Assembly: GCA_013397865.1 (NCBI GenBank)
Contig: VZTI01005567.1
Coordinates: 1-64,000 of the forward strand
Reading direction: 5' to 3'
Source: Struthidea cinerea
Lineage: Eukaryota; Chordata; Aves; Passeriformes; Corcoracidae
DNA length: 64,000 nt
The notes beneath the pieces were generated by a model. It searched no databases, was not told the origin of the DNA, and worked only from the letters and a program-made list of their open reading frames with translations. Positions 50,790 to 63,960 of this stretch are shown here, in pieces. Position 1 is the first letter of the stretch, and every line of letters starts with the position of its first letter. The position numbers and the translations under genes are program-made.

Positions 50790-51883
50790 TGTTGTGGTTT
50801 GACCCTGCCTGATGCCAGGCACCCACAAAAGCCGCTTGCTCATCCCCCTCTGCAGCTGGACAGAGGGGAGAAAATATAATGAAGGGTTCATGAGCTGAGA
50901 TAAGGACTGGGAGAGGTCACTCACTAAATAAAATCATGGGCAAAGCAGTCTCAACTTACAGATGTAAAGTAAATTTATTGCTAACAAAATCAGAGCAGGA
51001 TAATGAGAAGCCAAGCAAGTCCTTAAAAACACCTTCCCCCCACCCCTCTCTCCTTCCCAGCTGTACCTCCTACCCCAGCGGCACAAGGAGGCAGGGAATG
51101 GGGGTTGTGGTCAGTCCATCACCCGTAGCTTCTCCCTTTGCTCAGGGAGAGGAGTCGTTCCCCTGCTGCACTGTGGGGTCCCTCCCACAGGAGACAGTTC
51201 TCTCTGAACTTCTCTGACGTGGCTCCATCTCACAAGCAACAGTTCCCTTCAACTTGCTGCAACTTGAGTCCCTCCCATGGACAACAGTCCTCCCAAAACT
51301 GCTGCAGCATGGGTTACCCTTCCACAGGGTGCAGTCCTTCAAGGACAGGCTGCTCCAGCCTGGGAGCAGGGGCCCCTCTCTCTCCACCGGGTCTCCCACT
51401 GGATCACAGCCTCCTCCAGTCATCCACCCGCTCTGGCATGGGCTCCTCCATGGGCTACACGTGGATCTCTGCATCCCCCGTGGACTTCCATGGGCTGCAG
51501 GGGCACAGCTGCTTCACCATGGTCCTCACCACGGCCTGCAGAGAAATCTCAGCTCCGGCGCCTCGAGCACCTCCTCCCCCTCCTTCTCCACTGACCTTGG
51601 TGACTGCAGGTTGTTCTCCTCTCACATATTCTCACTGCACTCTTCTCTGACTGGAAAATTACAATTGCACCACAAACTTGGTTTTTCTTTCTTCTTAAAT
51701 CTGTTATCTCAGAGGTGTTACCACCATTTCTAATTGGCCCAGGCTTGGCCAGCAGCATGTCTATCTTTGGAGCCACCAGGGACTGGCTCTGCCTGACATG
51801 GTGGAAGCTTCCAGTAACTTCTCACAGAAGCCACCTCTGTGGCTCCCCTGCTACCAAAAAACAAGCCATGCAAAACCAATACA
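50790..51883 (+). mobile_element. Solo LTR of an ERVL-like endogenous retrovirus, 1094 bp, nearly complete
   Basis: It starts TGTTGTGGTTTGACCCTGCC and ends AAAACCAATACA. It matches the known 1.1-kb songbird ERVL-type LTR in all landmarks: CAGCTGGACAGAGGGGAGAA (about 50857), GGATAATGAGAAGCCAA, the array of TGGGTCCCTCCCAC/TGCAGTCCTTC units (51160-51480), the GCAGAGAAATCTCAGCTCCG region (about 51540) and CTTCTCACAGAAGCCACC (about 51820). A 5-bp flanking pair TAGGG/CAGGG (50785-50789 and 51884-51888) is an ERVL-size target duplication with one change. Open frames inside (51138-51650 and others) arise from the internal GC-rich repeats. No internal viral genes. Confidence 0.9.
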
Positions 51884-52207
51884 CAGGGAAACGTGGCATT
51901 GTCAAGGCAGGAAGAAATAGTAAAACTGAAAGCCAGCTGTTTTAAAGTAATGTAAAAGGAAAGTCAAACCAGCTTTACAGGTAGCTTTGAGATATATAGT
52001 TCTGCATTTTGAAATACCCTAGTTTTTCAAGGGTCTCACTTATATTTGAAAGCTGGATCTTATGTGTCCTGTCCTGTGATTTTGAGCAGATGTTGTGACT
52101 TGGCCTGTGCTGAAGGACATGCGTCTGCATGTCTATGGCGCATGACTAGAGTTTTTCTTCCTGCTTTTGGTGTCTGAATATCACATAGTGGCAGTTATCT
52201 TGGGAAC
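51884..52207. other. Intronic DNA, no feature seen
   Basis: Plain sequence between an LTR and a CR1 tail. Confidence 0.5.
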
Positions 52208-52265
52208 AGCTGGACTCAAAGATCTTGAAGGTATTTTTCAACTGAAACTATTCTGTGATACTGTG
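52208..52265 (+). mobile_element. CR1 LINE 3'-tail fragment
   Basis: CAGCTGGACTCAAAGATCTTGAAGGT..., then AACTATTCTGTGATACTGTGA, is the conserved CR1 3' end in a diverged form. Only the last about 60 bp are present. Confidence 0.7.
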
Positions 52266-54310
52266 AAAGATGACAGACTGAGCTCTTGATCTGATTGAGT
52301 CTGGCAAACCATTGTTTTGCAATTATTTGCCTTGATTTGTAATTTATTTTGAACGTTCTAAGTCATCCCTAGATGTGAATTTTCTGTATCCGACAGTGTG
52401 CTTGAAAGCAATATTGTCTGAGGGCTAGAGAAGAGTTTGTACAAACCCACTAATGATTTTCATGGGACGTTTTAATGCGACAAGGCAGGCACCAGATAGG
52501 AAAGGGTGGAATATAAACTGAGAGGAGAGCGTCCCCCACTCTCATCTATAGGTTGCTTCAAAGTTGTACGAGCACCTCTTTGCACACATTTACATTGCCC
52601 AGTTTAGAGAAGGCACCAATTTTTGCATTCAGAAATCAAGTATATAATAAGAAGTTTCAGGACTTGTCTTTCAGGTTAAAAAAAACCAAAATTCTGTTGG
52701 CAACTTCATGATCCTTCGCCAAGGTTTCACATGGCAAACACTTGTACTGCTGAAGATCTTGTAGCCATTTGGGGTTTTTCTTTTCATACAAGTTGCAAGA
52801 GTGAGGTTTTCAAACTGCATGTCTAAGGGCAGGACTGAGGAAATGCTGACATATGGTTTCATTTGTTTGCACCATTATTTAGCGTTTAAGATTTAAAAAT
52901 ATTTTAACTCTTTCTTTCCTTCTCATGTTGTTAGTTTTGAAATTGCAACATCACTTTTGAAACAAATTTTTTGCATGCAGTCTTGCATATTTTCTTCATA
53001 TATTTTTATCTTGATTATGCCACTCTTTTGCTCCATGTCTTTTTTTAGATTTTGATTTTTTTTTTATTTATAAATTGGCTACTTGCTGAAACTAGTTTGA
53101 TGTCAGTTTTGGTGAGACTCGTGTTCTGAGCATCTTCTTTAAAAATATTGTCTATCAACTGTAATTATACAATTGCATATTTTTTCTCTATGATGATTTG
53201 ACTATTTATTTCACTTTTAAAAGCCGAATTTAAACACTGCTGCTCAAAGAGGAAGAGAAATTAAAATGCCTAAAAACAAAACAAAGATGACAAAGATGCA
53301 GATGAACTTGTAAACATTGTTTAAGTAATTTTGGCTTTGCTAGAGAAGTGCTTGGACTCTATATACATGGTGTCAGTCAGCCCATGACACCGAGTAAAGG
53401 TGCAGATGGGTTTATATGATGTATTGTCATGTGGTTGTACAACTCCTGAGGCTGCAAGTGACTTGTCCCGGCGAGCTGCTGGACATCTCTGCCCCGCTGT
53501 GTTGTCTCATTTCTATCTCACCATAATGATGGCTTTATGCTAAAATACAGTTGCTGGTTCTGCGGACAGTTCTTTTCTGCCTCTGGCCCTAAAACCCAAT
53601 GTTCTTCCTCCTCTTCTTTATCTTTCAGCTTCCACTTGTTGTTAAGTGAATCTGCAAATTATCAAATACAGCCCTACGTTAGCAGGGCCACAGTCCCTAT
53701 CAGCAGATGCACACGGCCCTTTTATGACACGTGTGGATATAGTCAAACATAGCTACACTGCAATAGCTATTAAAATTAGTTGCAAAAGAATATCAAGACT
53801 TTTTCACACAGCATGGTTTGCAGTAGCAGCTTGTTCCTAGAGAGATGTGAATTGTCTGTCTGCAGCTGCTCATCAGGTGCCAGTTGGAGCTCTGGGAAGA
53901 AGGGAACAGCATGCTGGGGTGTCATCTGCAGTACTGCTTTTACCTTTTCTTTACTGCTTTTACTGCACTTCAAGCCTGTTCTTATTGCCCTCGCTCAAGC
54001 TTCCGTTTGTGATAATGGGAGATTTACTTTACTGAATTTTGCAGGATTGAGTTTCATTCTTGTCAAACTTCTGAGGATCTGCAGACCTCTCAACTGCCAG
54101 GATCAAGACTCTTTTATATAAAGTTTCTATTAAAGAACCTTCCAGTTTTCTTTTAGACACTCTGAAAGCCTGGAGACATAGGATCTGACTAAATCCAGAA
54201 GCATATTTCAATCATTGCGTTTTTGACTTTGTCTATACGTTTTCTCCCATCTGCCATAAGCGTGACCATACATGCACACTTACATTTCTCTTTGTTTCTA
54301 CAGATCAGCA
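52266..54310. other. Intronic DNA, no gene seen
   Basis: Very AT-rich (52860-53260). No recognised element. Confidence 0.5.
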
Positions 54311-56273
54311 AGTTGATTTTGTCTTGTTACAAATTGAAGCCTGTTAGCTCTTAATGCTCTTACATTAAGCATTAGGTGGGAACTGTTTCTGCAGGTTTTT
54401 TTCATTTCAGTGTTTATTTGTTTATCTGTTCCATTGACATGTGCCATAAAAAATACCTGCCTAATCAAATTATAGAATCACACAATAGTTTGGGTTGGGA
54501 GGGACCTTAAAGATCATCTCATTCCAATCCCCTTGCCCTGGGCCCCATCCAGCCTGGTCTTGAACATTGCCAGGGTTGGGACATCCACAACCTTCCTGGG
54601 CAACATGTGCCAGTGCCTCAACACCCTCACTGGGAAGAATTTCTTCCTAACATCTAATCCAAACTATTCTAGTTTGAAGCCCTTGTCCTGTCACTAAAAT
54701 TCCTGATGTAGAGACCCGCTCTGGCTTCCCTCTAGGCCTCCTTCAGGTGTTGGAAGGTGCTGTGAGGTCTCCACACAGCCTTCTCTTCTCCAGCCTGCAC
54801 AGCCCCAGCTCTCCCAGCCTGTATCCATAGGGGAGGTGCTCCAGTCTCTGTTGGAACTTTGTGGCCTCCTCTGGACTTGCTCCAACAGTTCCATGTCCTT
54901 CTTATGTTGGGGGCCCCAGAACTGCGTGCAGTGCTCCAGCTGGGGTCTCAGGAGAGCAGAGTGGAGGGGGAGAATCTCCTCCCTCGACCTGCTGGCCACG
55001 CTCCTTTGGATGCAGCGCAGGACTCCCCTGATTTCTGGGCTGGGAGCACTCAGTGCCAGCTCATGGTGAGCCTTTCATCAACCATCACCGCAAGTCCTTC
55101 TCCCAGGGCTGCTCTCAGTCGCTTCTCTGCCCAAGCTGTCCGTGTGTGTTTGGGATTGCCCTGACCCATGTGCAGGACCCTGCATTTTGCTTTGTCGAGC
55201 TTCATGAGTATATAATTTCTTCCATTTGGCTCCCACAGTTATCCTGCGTGGTTCTGCTGTAATGAAGAGGGATGCCAGGTACCATAGTTGTGCTCCTTTC
55301 ATCATGAAGGCATAAACAAATGGACTGAAGGATGGGGAGGAGTTGTCATGTGCCGCACAGTGAGAAGGGACAGTTGTGCCATCATCTATACATCGTTTCC
55401 ACAGCTTTCTCCAGTCTCGCATTCCTGAAATTCAGGTTTTCTCTTTCTTCATATGAGGTTCTGCTTGTGGTTCTGTTTGGCCAGGATACTGATGAAACTC
55501 AGAATCTGTGTTAATAATTGGGTTCATTGAAATTCATTAAGTTTTTAACTGAACTTCAGAGTAATTCCACCAATTTTTGCTGACTTTTATGTTGGGTCAG
55601 CAAGTCCCTTTTTGTCATGCAGAACTCATTAATTTCAGTGAAATTTTGTTTTGAAGCTTTGTATTCATTCACACCCATAATAGAAAGTACAAAGTCGATA
55701 CCAATTCAAACCACTAAAAGTTTCTTTCTGCGTAAGTGCGTATGGTGATGTCCTAACCCTAACCCTGTCCTGGCAGGAAGGAGAAATGTCCACTCTTGCT
55801 GCAGTAACACAGCTGTTTTCTAAAGGGTCATATCAATGTTCTCTTTGTGTAAATTTGATTATTCGTATCCAAGTTTCTGGTTTATGTTCATTTGAAGCTA
55901 AGGATATAGCCTGAGTTTTCCAAAACCTGTGTGTACAAGCATAATCTTCAAATTACAAACAAGACAGTGAAGCGACATACTGCTCCCATGAGCCTGGGAG
56001 AGCTGGACAGAGTGTGAGCTGTGGTGTCTGCTTGCTAAGTTTGAAATATATTGAGGAATCATGACCTGAGATGTTTAGAACTGCTTGAAGGGTTTTGAAG
56101 CCACATTCCTTTTTAAATAAATAGTATAAACTCTCTTAACTTTACGAAACTCAGTAGCACATAAGCAGTCGTGACATGAGGAGCAGTGCCCTGCGCATAG
56201 CTCCAGATGGAGGAAATGTGGGCTGGCCTTGTACTGCTGCAGTAATCCTACTGACCTTCAGAGTCTTCTGTGG
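54311..56273. repeat. First copy of a 1963-bp tandem duplication, probably an assembly artefact
   Basis: Identical to 56275-58237 at a constant offset of 1964, with one base change seen (A at 55603, T at 57567). The copies meet at a single N (56274). It includes a CR1 fragment (54472-55240) and non-repetitive flanks, so the duplication is not itself a mobile element. Near-identity over unique sequence plus an N at the joint points to two overlapping contig ends laid end to end. Confidence 0.9.
54472..55240 (-). mobile_element. CR1 LINE, 5'-truncated (copy within first duplicate)
   Basis: Reverse complement of the CR1 3' region. It ends (minus) in the tail near 54472. A minus-strand frame at 54694-54999 keeps the ORF2 C-terminal string SREEILPLHSALLRPQLEHC then TQFWGPQHKKDMELLEQVQR, and then degenerates. 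The 5' truncation lies near 55240. Not functional. Confidence 0.88.
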
Positions 56274-56274
56274 N
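56274..56274. other. Single N at the duplication joint
   Basis: The only ambiguous base in this region, lying exactly between the two copies. It marks a contig or patch join. Confidence 0.95.
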
Positions 56275-58237
56275 AGTTGATTTTGTCTTGTTACAAATTG
56301 AAGCCTGTTAGCTCTTAATGCTCTTACATTAAGCATTAGGTGGGAACTGTTTCTGCAGGTTTTTTTCATTTCAGTGTTTATTTGTTTATCTGTTCCATTG
56401 ACATGTGCCATAAAAAATACCTGCCTAATCAAATTATAGAATCACACAATAGTTTGGGTTGGGAGGGACCTTAAAGATCATCTCATTCCAATCCCCTTGC
56501 CCTGGGCCCCATCCAGCCTGGTCTTGAACATTGCCAGGGTTGGGACATCCACAACCTTCCTGGGCAACATGTGCCAGTGCCTCAACACCCTCACTGGGAA
56601 GAATTTCTTCCTAACATCTAATCCAAACTATTCTAGTTTGAAGCCCTTGTCCTGTCACTAAAATTCCTGATGTAGAGACCCGCTCTGGCTTCCCTCTAGG
56701 CCTCCTTCAGGTGTTGGAAGGTGCTGTGAGGTCTCCACACAGCCTTCTCTTCTCCAGCCTGCACAGCCCCAGCTCTCCCAGCCTGTATCCATAGGGGAGG
56801 TGCTCCAGTCTCTGTTGGAACTTTGTGGCCTCCTCTGGACTTGCTCCAACAGTTCCATGTCCTTCTTATGTTGGGGGCCCCAGAACTGCGTGCAGTGCTC
56901 CAGCTGGGGTCTCAGGAGAGCAGAGTGGAGGGGGAGAATCTCCTCCCTCGACCTGCTGGCCACGCTCCTTTGGATGCAGCGCAGGACTCCCCTGATTTCT
57001 GGGCTGGGAGCACTCAGTGCCAGCTCATGGTGAGCCTTTCATCAACCATCACCGCAAGTCCTTCTCCCAGGGCTGCTCTCAGTCGCTTCTCTGCCCAAGC
57101 TGTCCGTGTGTGTTTGGGATTGCCCTGACCCATGTGCAGGACCCTGCATTTTGCTTTGTCGAGCTTCATGAGTATATAATTTCTTCCATTTGGCTCCCAC
57201 AGTTATCCTGCGTGGTTCTGCTGTAATGAAGAGGGATGCCAGGTACCATAGTTGTGCTCCTTTCATCATGAAGGCATAAACAAATGGACTGAAGGATGGG
57301 GAGGAGTTGTCATGTGCCGCACAGTGAGAAGGGACAGTTGTGCCATCATCTATACATCGTTTCCACAGCTTTCTCCAGTCTCGCATTCCTGAAATTCAGG
57401 TTTTCTCTTTCTTCATATGAGGTTCTGCTTGTGGTTCTGTTTGGCCAGGATACTGATGAAACTCAGAATCTGTGTTAATAATTGGGTTCATTGAAATTCA
57501 TTAAGTTTTTAACTGAACTTCAGAGTAATTCCACCAATTTTTGCTGACTTTTATGTTGGGTCAGCATGTCCCTTTTTGTCATGCAGAACTCATTAATTTC
57601 AGTGAAATTTTGTTTTGAAGCTTTGTATTCATTCACACCCATAATAGAAAGTACAAAGTCGATACCAATTCAAACCACTAAAAGTTTCTTTCTGCGTAAG
57701 TGCGTATGGTGATGTCCTAACCCTAACCCTGTCCTGGCAGGAAGGAGAAATGTCCACTCTTGCTGCAGTAACACAGCTGTTTTCTAAAGGGTCATATCAA
57801 TGTTCTCTTTGTGTAAATTTGATTATTCGTATCCAAGTTTCTGGTTTATGTTCATTTGAAGCTAAGGATATAGCCTGAGTTTTCCAAAACCTGTGTGTAC
57901 AAGCATAATCTTCAAATTACAAACAAGACAGTGAAGCGACATACTGCTCCCATGAGCCTGGGAGAGCTGGACAGAGTGTGAGCTGTGGTGTCTGCTTGCT
58001 AAGTTTGAAATATATTGAGGAATCATGACCTGAGATGTTTAGAACTGCTTGAAGGGTTTTGAAGCCACATTCCTTTTTAAATAAATAGTATAAACTCTCT
58101 TAACTTTACGAAACTCAGTAGCACATAAGCAGTCGTGACATGAGGAGCAGTGCCCTGCGCATAGCTCCAGATGGAGGAAATGTGGGCTGGCCTTGTACTG
58201 CTGCAGTAATCCTACTGACCTTCAGAGTCTTCTGTGG
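56275..58237. repeat. Second copy of the 1963-bp duplication
   Basis: Mirrors 54311-56273, after which unique sequence resumes (GGTTTTGTGTTTTCC at 58238). If the duplication is an artefact, this copy joins the true downstream sequence. Confidence 0.9.
56436..57204 (-). mobile_element. CR1 LINE, 5'-truncated (copy within second duplicate)
   Basis: Same element as 54472-55240 shifted by 1964. No difference was seen between the two CR1 copies, which independent insertions would not show. Confidence 0.88.
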
Positions 58238-61200
58238 GGTTTTGTGTTTTCCTGGGACTTTGTAATCGTGTCCCACATTGATTTGGGGACTGAGTAATTG
58301 TTTTTTGTCTCATAGTGTCTTTTTGTCTCGTAGTATCTGTTTACTGAACCAAGCCAAAAGCTACACATGCTTTTAGTTCTAATGGTCTCACTCTTTCTAA
58401 CAAGCCTAGCTGCACATCTTTACCTTCCCAGTGTAGCTTGTATTAGACTCAGTCTTTCAGTAGAAACTGTCCTTATGTTTTATTTTTGATTTCACCAGTT
58501 TATCAGGTTTTTTATTCAGATGTCAACAAGATTTTCAAGTCAAGCAGCAAGCACTGATATTTAATTCATAGAGTTCTGTCAAATAGTGTTGTATTATGTC
58601 TGCTGAGAGTACCAAGGCATCATCTCAGCTCTTGCTTTCTCATACTGTTGACAGCCGAACCTCCTGGCTGTCCCTGTGCACCTCTGCGCTGGTCTCCTCT
58701 GCATCTGCTACTGGTGGACTCAATTTTTTTTTAATGGTTCTTTCCGTAGCTTTGGTACAGAGTTTTTGAAATGCTGGAAATTATTTGGGGCTTTACTTTT
58801 GCTATATCTTTTGCAATACTTCCTTTTGCATTTCTCTTGCATTTTGACCCGTGAAATCCCTTCTGAATTCTTACAGTTATGATCTTCTGGTTTTGAGTTT
58901 CCTCTTAAAATGGTGAGACTAACCTAGTTTCACCTTACTTTCACTATAGCATTTCATTCAACACAATGATTTTTCTGAAAGTGAAACCAGCCTTGCCTGT
59001 AGACCTGTATTTGACAGTATCTCTTCTCTGAGTACAGTCGCTATCTTATGAGAAAAGCTGCCAAAGTATAATGGTTTTCTTTTGTCTTGTTAATTTAAGA
59101 GCAACCAAAAATGCTTCATCAGGCTCTCCTTCCTCCTGCAGGAGTCTTTAATATTCCAATCTCCCAGCAAGGATAGTCTGTATTGCAATATTCTCAAGAC
59201 TTACAAACCTGAGGCTAATAGCTTGCCCTCTCCTCCTGGTTTACTTGAATGATATTTAGGAGATCAATTATCTTCAGGGCTTCAGGGCAACATTTAAGAA
59301 GTATCACTGTTTTCTGTGTGTTTCCATCGTTCTTGAGTCCATCTGCTTTCTTGTGGATAACAGGGATCTATTTAAATGTTCCAGGATTTTGAAATTTCAC
59401 CCAGGGTTTTTACTTATCTAGGAGCTTTAATCGTTCTACTTCTCATTTCTTTTTGTTCAGAGTTAACTGTTAGGGGTTTTTTTTACCCTCCCTCTGATCT
59501 TCACTTTTCAAAGTTTTTGTTGTGAGGTCCCATCTTTTCTTAACGCTGAATCTGTTCCAATTTCAGAAAGTAACAGAGGCGGGAGGTGATGCCTCAGTGC
59601 GTGGAGGTGTCTGTGTTCCTGGGGTCTCATATGCTTTTAACTAGATCTAGTAAATGTAAACATCTCCGTCATGCATAATTAAGTTGTCATATGTCAATAC
59701 AGATGTGTATGAAGGGAATGTTACAAAAAGAAGTGAACTGAAGGACCCTAATCAGTGCTTCTTCCTTAGCAGAAGGGTGTAACTCCTTTTAAAAGAAGGG
59801 AGTTTTTATCTGCCACAAAGCTCAACTTATTTTTGAGGTGAAGGCGGAAGGCTGGAGACCAGAAGTTGTTATGCAGGACTATAGTCTTCCCAAATTTAGT
59901 CAGGTGATAGTTCATTGAGGCTGCAAATGCTGACACTTGCTGTTCACCAGGGAAATACCATTTGCTTCAGAATTCAGCTTAGAACAGAGATTTAGCTGCT
60001 CTCTGCAAAGAGAGCTCTGTGTGTGTGTTTGTGCCTTAGGAAGCTGCTTTCTCCTAGTGCAGCCCTGACTTTCTCAGTCCTGGAAAACCAGTTACTTCTG
60101 TCCTGCTCGTCCAAGCCCTCTGCAGATGCCAGCCATCACCCTGCTCTGCCCTTCATTAGCACTGCTGGTCTGGGATATCCTTGTTCACACCCCAGGCAGC
60201 TCTGAAGGCCTCGCTGCCAGATGCACAGCCTAAAGAACGTTTGAGCCTCCACCTTTCCCAGAGGGAAGAACACAGTCCAGGTAATCCTTATGGAATAACT
60301 GCATACTTAACAGTCCAGCAGGGCTGCAGCAGCACAGCAGGAGTTGTCTTCTCTACTTTGAATATTACAGCAAGAGCTGAGGTGTCATCGCTCTTCTTAG
60401 CGGATGGCTAGCTGGGACCACAGCGTCCTGATTGACGTCTTTTTGGTTTAGAGATTATAGCCATATCCTGAAAACAGTTACATACCAGCAATAGTTAGGG
60501 TTTATATGTTCTATCATTTGTTTTTCCTGCTTTATCTTCTGCTGTTTCTCAAATATGTTGTGCTATATCCCAAAAAATAGTTATGAAAAAGCAATTTGTT
60601 AGCCATTAAGAGAAGTGGAGACTACAGCCACGAGCAGTAGGGTAGTGACTGAGGTTGACCCTGCAGCAGCAGTCATAAATTTTCCATATGGGATGGTTTG
60701 GGAACTATCTCAAGTCTATCTCCTACTCAATGATGACTCTTGGCAGTCATTATATATAACAAGTATTAAGCTAGTTTAAATAGTAACAGTAAGTATGGAT
60801 GGATGTGAGTTTTTTCAGCTTGTTGAAAACTCAAATACATACATACATGAAACAATGAGCTATAAACATATTTCTTATAATTATGATCTCTTAGTGGATA
60901 AGAGATCCATTTACATGTAAGCAAGGGAAAAAATGGCCAGGCAATAAATATTTAATCAACTCTGGCTGTAACAACACTGAGTTTTTATTGCTGTGTGAGT
61001 CAGCAGTTCTCCTTAACAAGTTCAGCCTGCTTTGTTTGCTGCAGAGGGCTGTTGTTGGAGGTACTCTTATTTGAAGGAACGGGTTTCAGCATGGAAGCCT
61101 CTTTCACAGATGTTTAGAAATCAGCTGGGATAGACTTATGCTTGTGTTCAATGAAGGCCAGATCTAATTTGAGTTAGATTTAATGGAGAGGTCAATCTAA

Positions 61201-63397
61201 CTTTGTGGGAAGTTCCATGAAACTCTGCAGGCTGATTTTTTTTTTTTTTTTCTGAGAACTCCTCTTCCTACCCCTGATGTGCAAAGAAACCGCAAAGATC
61301 ACTTACGAGCTTCCTTGTGGCCTCTGCTGAAGGTAAAGCAGTGTACAGAACTGTGGCAGAAGACTGGAAATAAGTAGATGTTCTGAGTTTAAAGATGAAA
61401 AGAAGAACATCTGAGAGGAGACTGCCAGTAGAGGCACACAGGGAAGCTGCAGATCGAATGGCTTTGTTGAACCTAATTCCTCTCTCTTTAATAATTCCTG
61501 ACTATTCTCAACATCTATTTGCATAAATAGTCCTTTTTTACCTAACATAGATTTGACTTTTCTGCAGAAAATTATAGAACACTGACTTTTTGACAATGCA
61601 ATCTTCAGCCCTGTTTTACCTTTATGTGCTCTCTGAGTTTAGCTGTTAGTCACCTTTACCTTAACAAGCATGTTTTAAATATAAATCTTGGTACGGGCCA
61701 TTTAATCTGTGAAATGATGCCTCATTTTCCCTGTGGAATGTACAGGAGGCACAGACGCCAAAGTGATTCCTCACTTCAAGTGGTAGTTGGATCTAAAGTC
61801 AGATTATTCATTTGTAATGGTGTCTTGCTGGAATTTCCATGGAAATGACTTCTCTGGAGTTAAGCTCCAGGGAGGTTCTGAAGTTATGGATAAACATTGA
61901 GTCCAAGCCAGCTTGGATCTGCATTTTTTTAATGCTCACTGAGTTGGTTTACCAAGGTGGAAGCATGTTTCCTGGGACAGAGAAACCACTGAGCCTGTCA
62001 GTGATACTTGTTCATTGTTCATAGCAAAGCTGCTGCCAAACTGCCAGTGGTGTCCAGTCTCTGTAAGAAACTTGCCAGAAAATGTCCTGTTGGGGAGTGC
62101 TTGAATAGCTCACCAAGCCATCTGGTGTGTAAGAACACATAAACACAGGAATTAATTAACCGTAACTAGTCTCTACTGAGCGTGTACAAGATTAGATTTT
62201 TTCTTTTAACATTTAGAACTTGGATGAAAACTACCTGGTTGCAAATTTATAATTCCCTTTAACAGGGCACAGAGTTGTGAGGATGCCTCAGCTGAGTAGA
62301 TGTATAGAGTTCTTAATGCTGTTGATGGTGCCGTCTTCCCTGCCCCAGGCCGCAGTGCAGCCTGAGTGATTTTCTTAGTGACTGCCAAGAAAATCATCTG
62401 CATGAGGAGAGGTGTCTTCTAGCCTGGTCATTTACACCTCAAATTTCTCTTTTTTTTTTTTAATTTTTAAAGGAAGTGTTAAGAATTCTTCTTTACCTGC
62501 CCATTGTTAATACATATTAGTAATGCAGGCAGCAGTAGAAGCCTTTACTATTGAAATCTGTCGTACGCATAACATTCTCTGATTATATTTGATACAGAGA
62601 CACTGGCTGACTTAATAAGTAAATGTCTCAATGCGTAGCAATGTTTGCATGTCTCCTTCCAAGATTTTAGGTTTCATTTCCATCTTACAGGATTTCAACA
62701 GCGCAGCACCTGCCTACAGAAACCCTACAGCACGTAGTGCAATGCCTCAGTGTAGCCAGGTGTTCTGTGGTAAAAACAGGAAAGATTCTCTCAGAGGAGT
62801 ATCAGAGACACAAAGAGGCGCTAGGGCATGCACTAAGATACAAATATTGTAAATTGTTGTCTCCTTGTGCACTCTGTCTTTCCTCTTAGATGTGTGCCAG
62901 GAAGACTAGGTGTTGTAAATCTCAGCAAAGCGCTGGGCAAAATGTGAAGGCAAAATTCCCTTTGTCTTTGAAACCAGCAGTAATTAAAAGCAAAAGGATT
63001 TTAACAATCTTATTTCTTTTTTTCTTTTGTAAAAAGGCTTGCTTAGCTCAGCTTTGATGTTGGAAATAAACGCTTGCCTTCGATTAGAGAACAGATGTGG
63101 TGTTGCAAACTGGGCTTTGTCACTGACCGGAAAATGTTTGTGGAAGATGCTTTCTTACTGCAATTCACACAAAGCTGTCATCAAAGAAATAACTTGGGTT
63201 TTCAAGAAGCTTGTTGCTAATGACAACCCAAGACTTGTTGCCTTTCTTACATAAAGTTGTGTTAGGGTTTTAATTTGTAGCCATGTAGCTATGGGGCGGC
63301 TCTTCCACCCTGGGCTTGGGTTGTTACGTGCACTGCTGCTACTGCCCACTTTTAGGTGCTAGGGTCTCTGGACCTGGAGTATAAGGAGTTTCATCAT
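58238..63397. other. Intronic DNA, no gene seen
   Basis: AT-rich, with poly-T runs at 61239-61251 and 62450-62460. The open frames are short. No KCNIP1 core exon (EF-hand sequence) was found. Confidence 0.45.
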
Positions 63398-63960
63398 TTA
63401 TTGTGGAAATGAAGTGAAAAAGGCTGTCAAGCTCAACCCTGAACAGGTGGGAGCTGGTTTCTGCCCTCCATAACGTGAGATCCTGACTTCAGTTATTGAT
63501 CGGTTCATGTCTACTAGTCTATTTTCTTCACCATTTCTAAAACGTAACAAACTGACTGATTTGAACTTCAGAGTGGGACAGTTAGGAAAGGCAATATCCT
63601 GCTGGATTATTTTGACTGGTTTCACCCCAAACTGGGAGACCTTAAGAGACTTACATTTGAAGAGGGGGTCTAGATACATGACAGCCCTGCCTGCTCGAAC
63701 GTGTGCCTTGTTACAGTCTAACTCATCCAAAATGAAAGCATTAATGAACCAGATGATTAAACTATTAGTGGTACATTTTCATTGTATAGAAAAGGTCTGT
63801 TGGTGACTAATGGCAGATCTTTGCTTTCATTTTGTCCTTCTGACAGAAATGGGAAATCTTTGTCTTTGGAATGATCTCTGTTTGGAACGACCACAGGGAT
63901 ATTTCTGCAGTTTGTAGCGATCTTCTGTCTTCCATGAAATGCAGCATAAACTTGCATCAT
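63398..63960 (-). other. Two adjoining minus-strand open frames, unrecognised
   Basis: Minus frames 63757-63960 (MMQVYAAFHGRQKIATNCRN...) and 63398-63730 (DELDCNKAHVRAGRAVMYLD...) overlap in different frames, as a frameshifted pseudogene or old transposon would. The plus strand is also open here (63507-63806). I recognise no family, and it may be chance. Confidence 0.2.

Noticed and set aside
51138..51733. Long + strand frames (170 and 159 codons)
   Set aside because: Lie wholly within the ERVL-like LTR and arise from its GC-rich internal repeats.
55748..55765. CCTAACCCTAACCCT, telomere-like string (repeated at 57712)
   Set aside because: Only two to three units; too short for an interstitial telomere. 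The second occurrence is due to the duplicated block.
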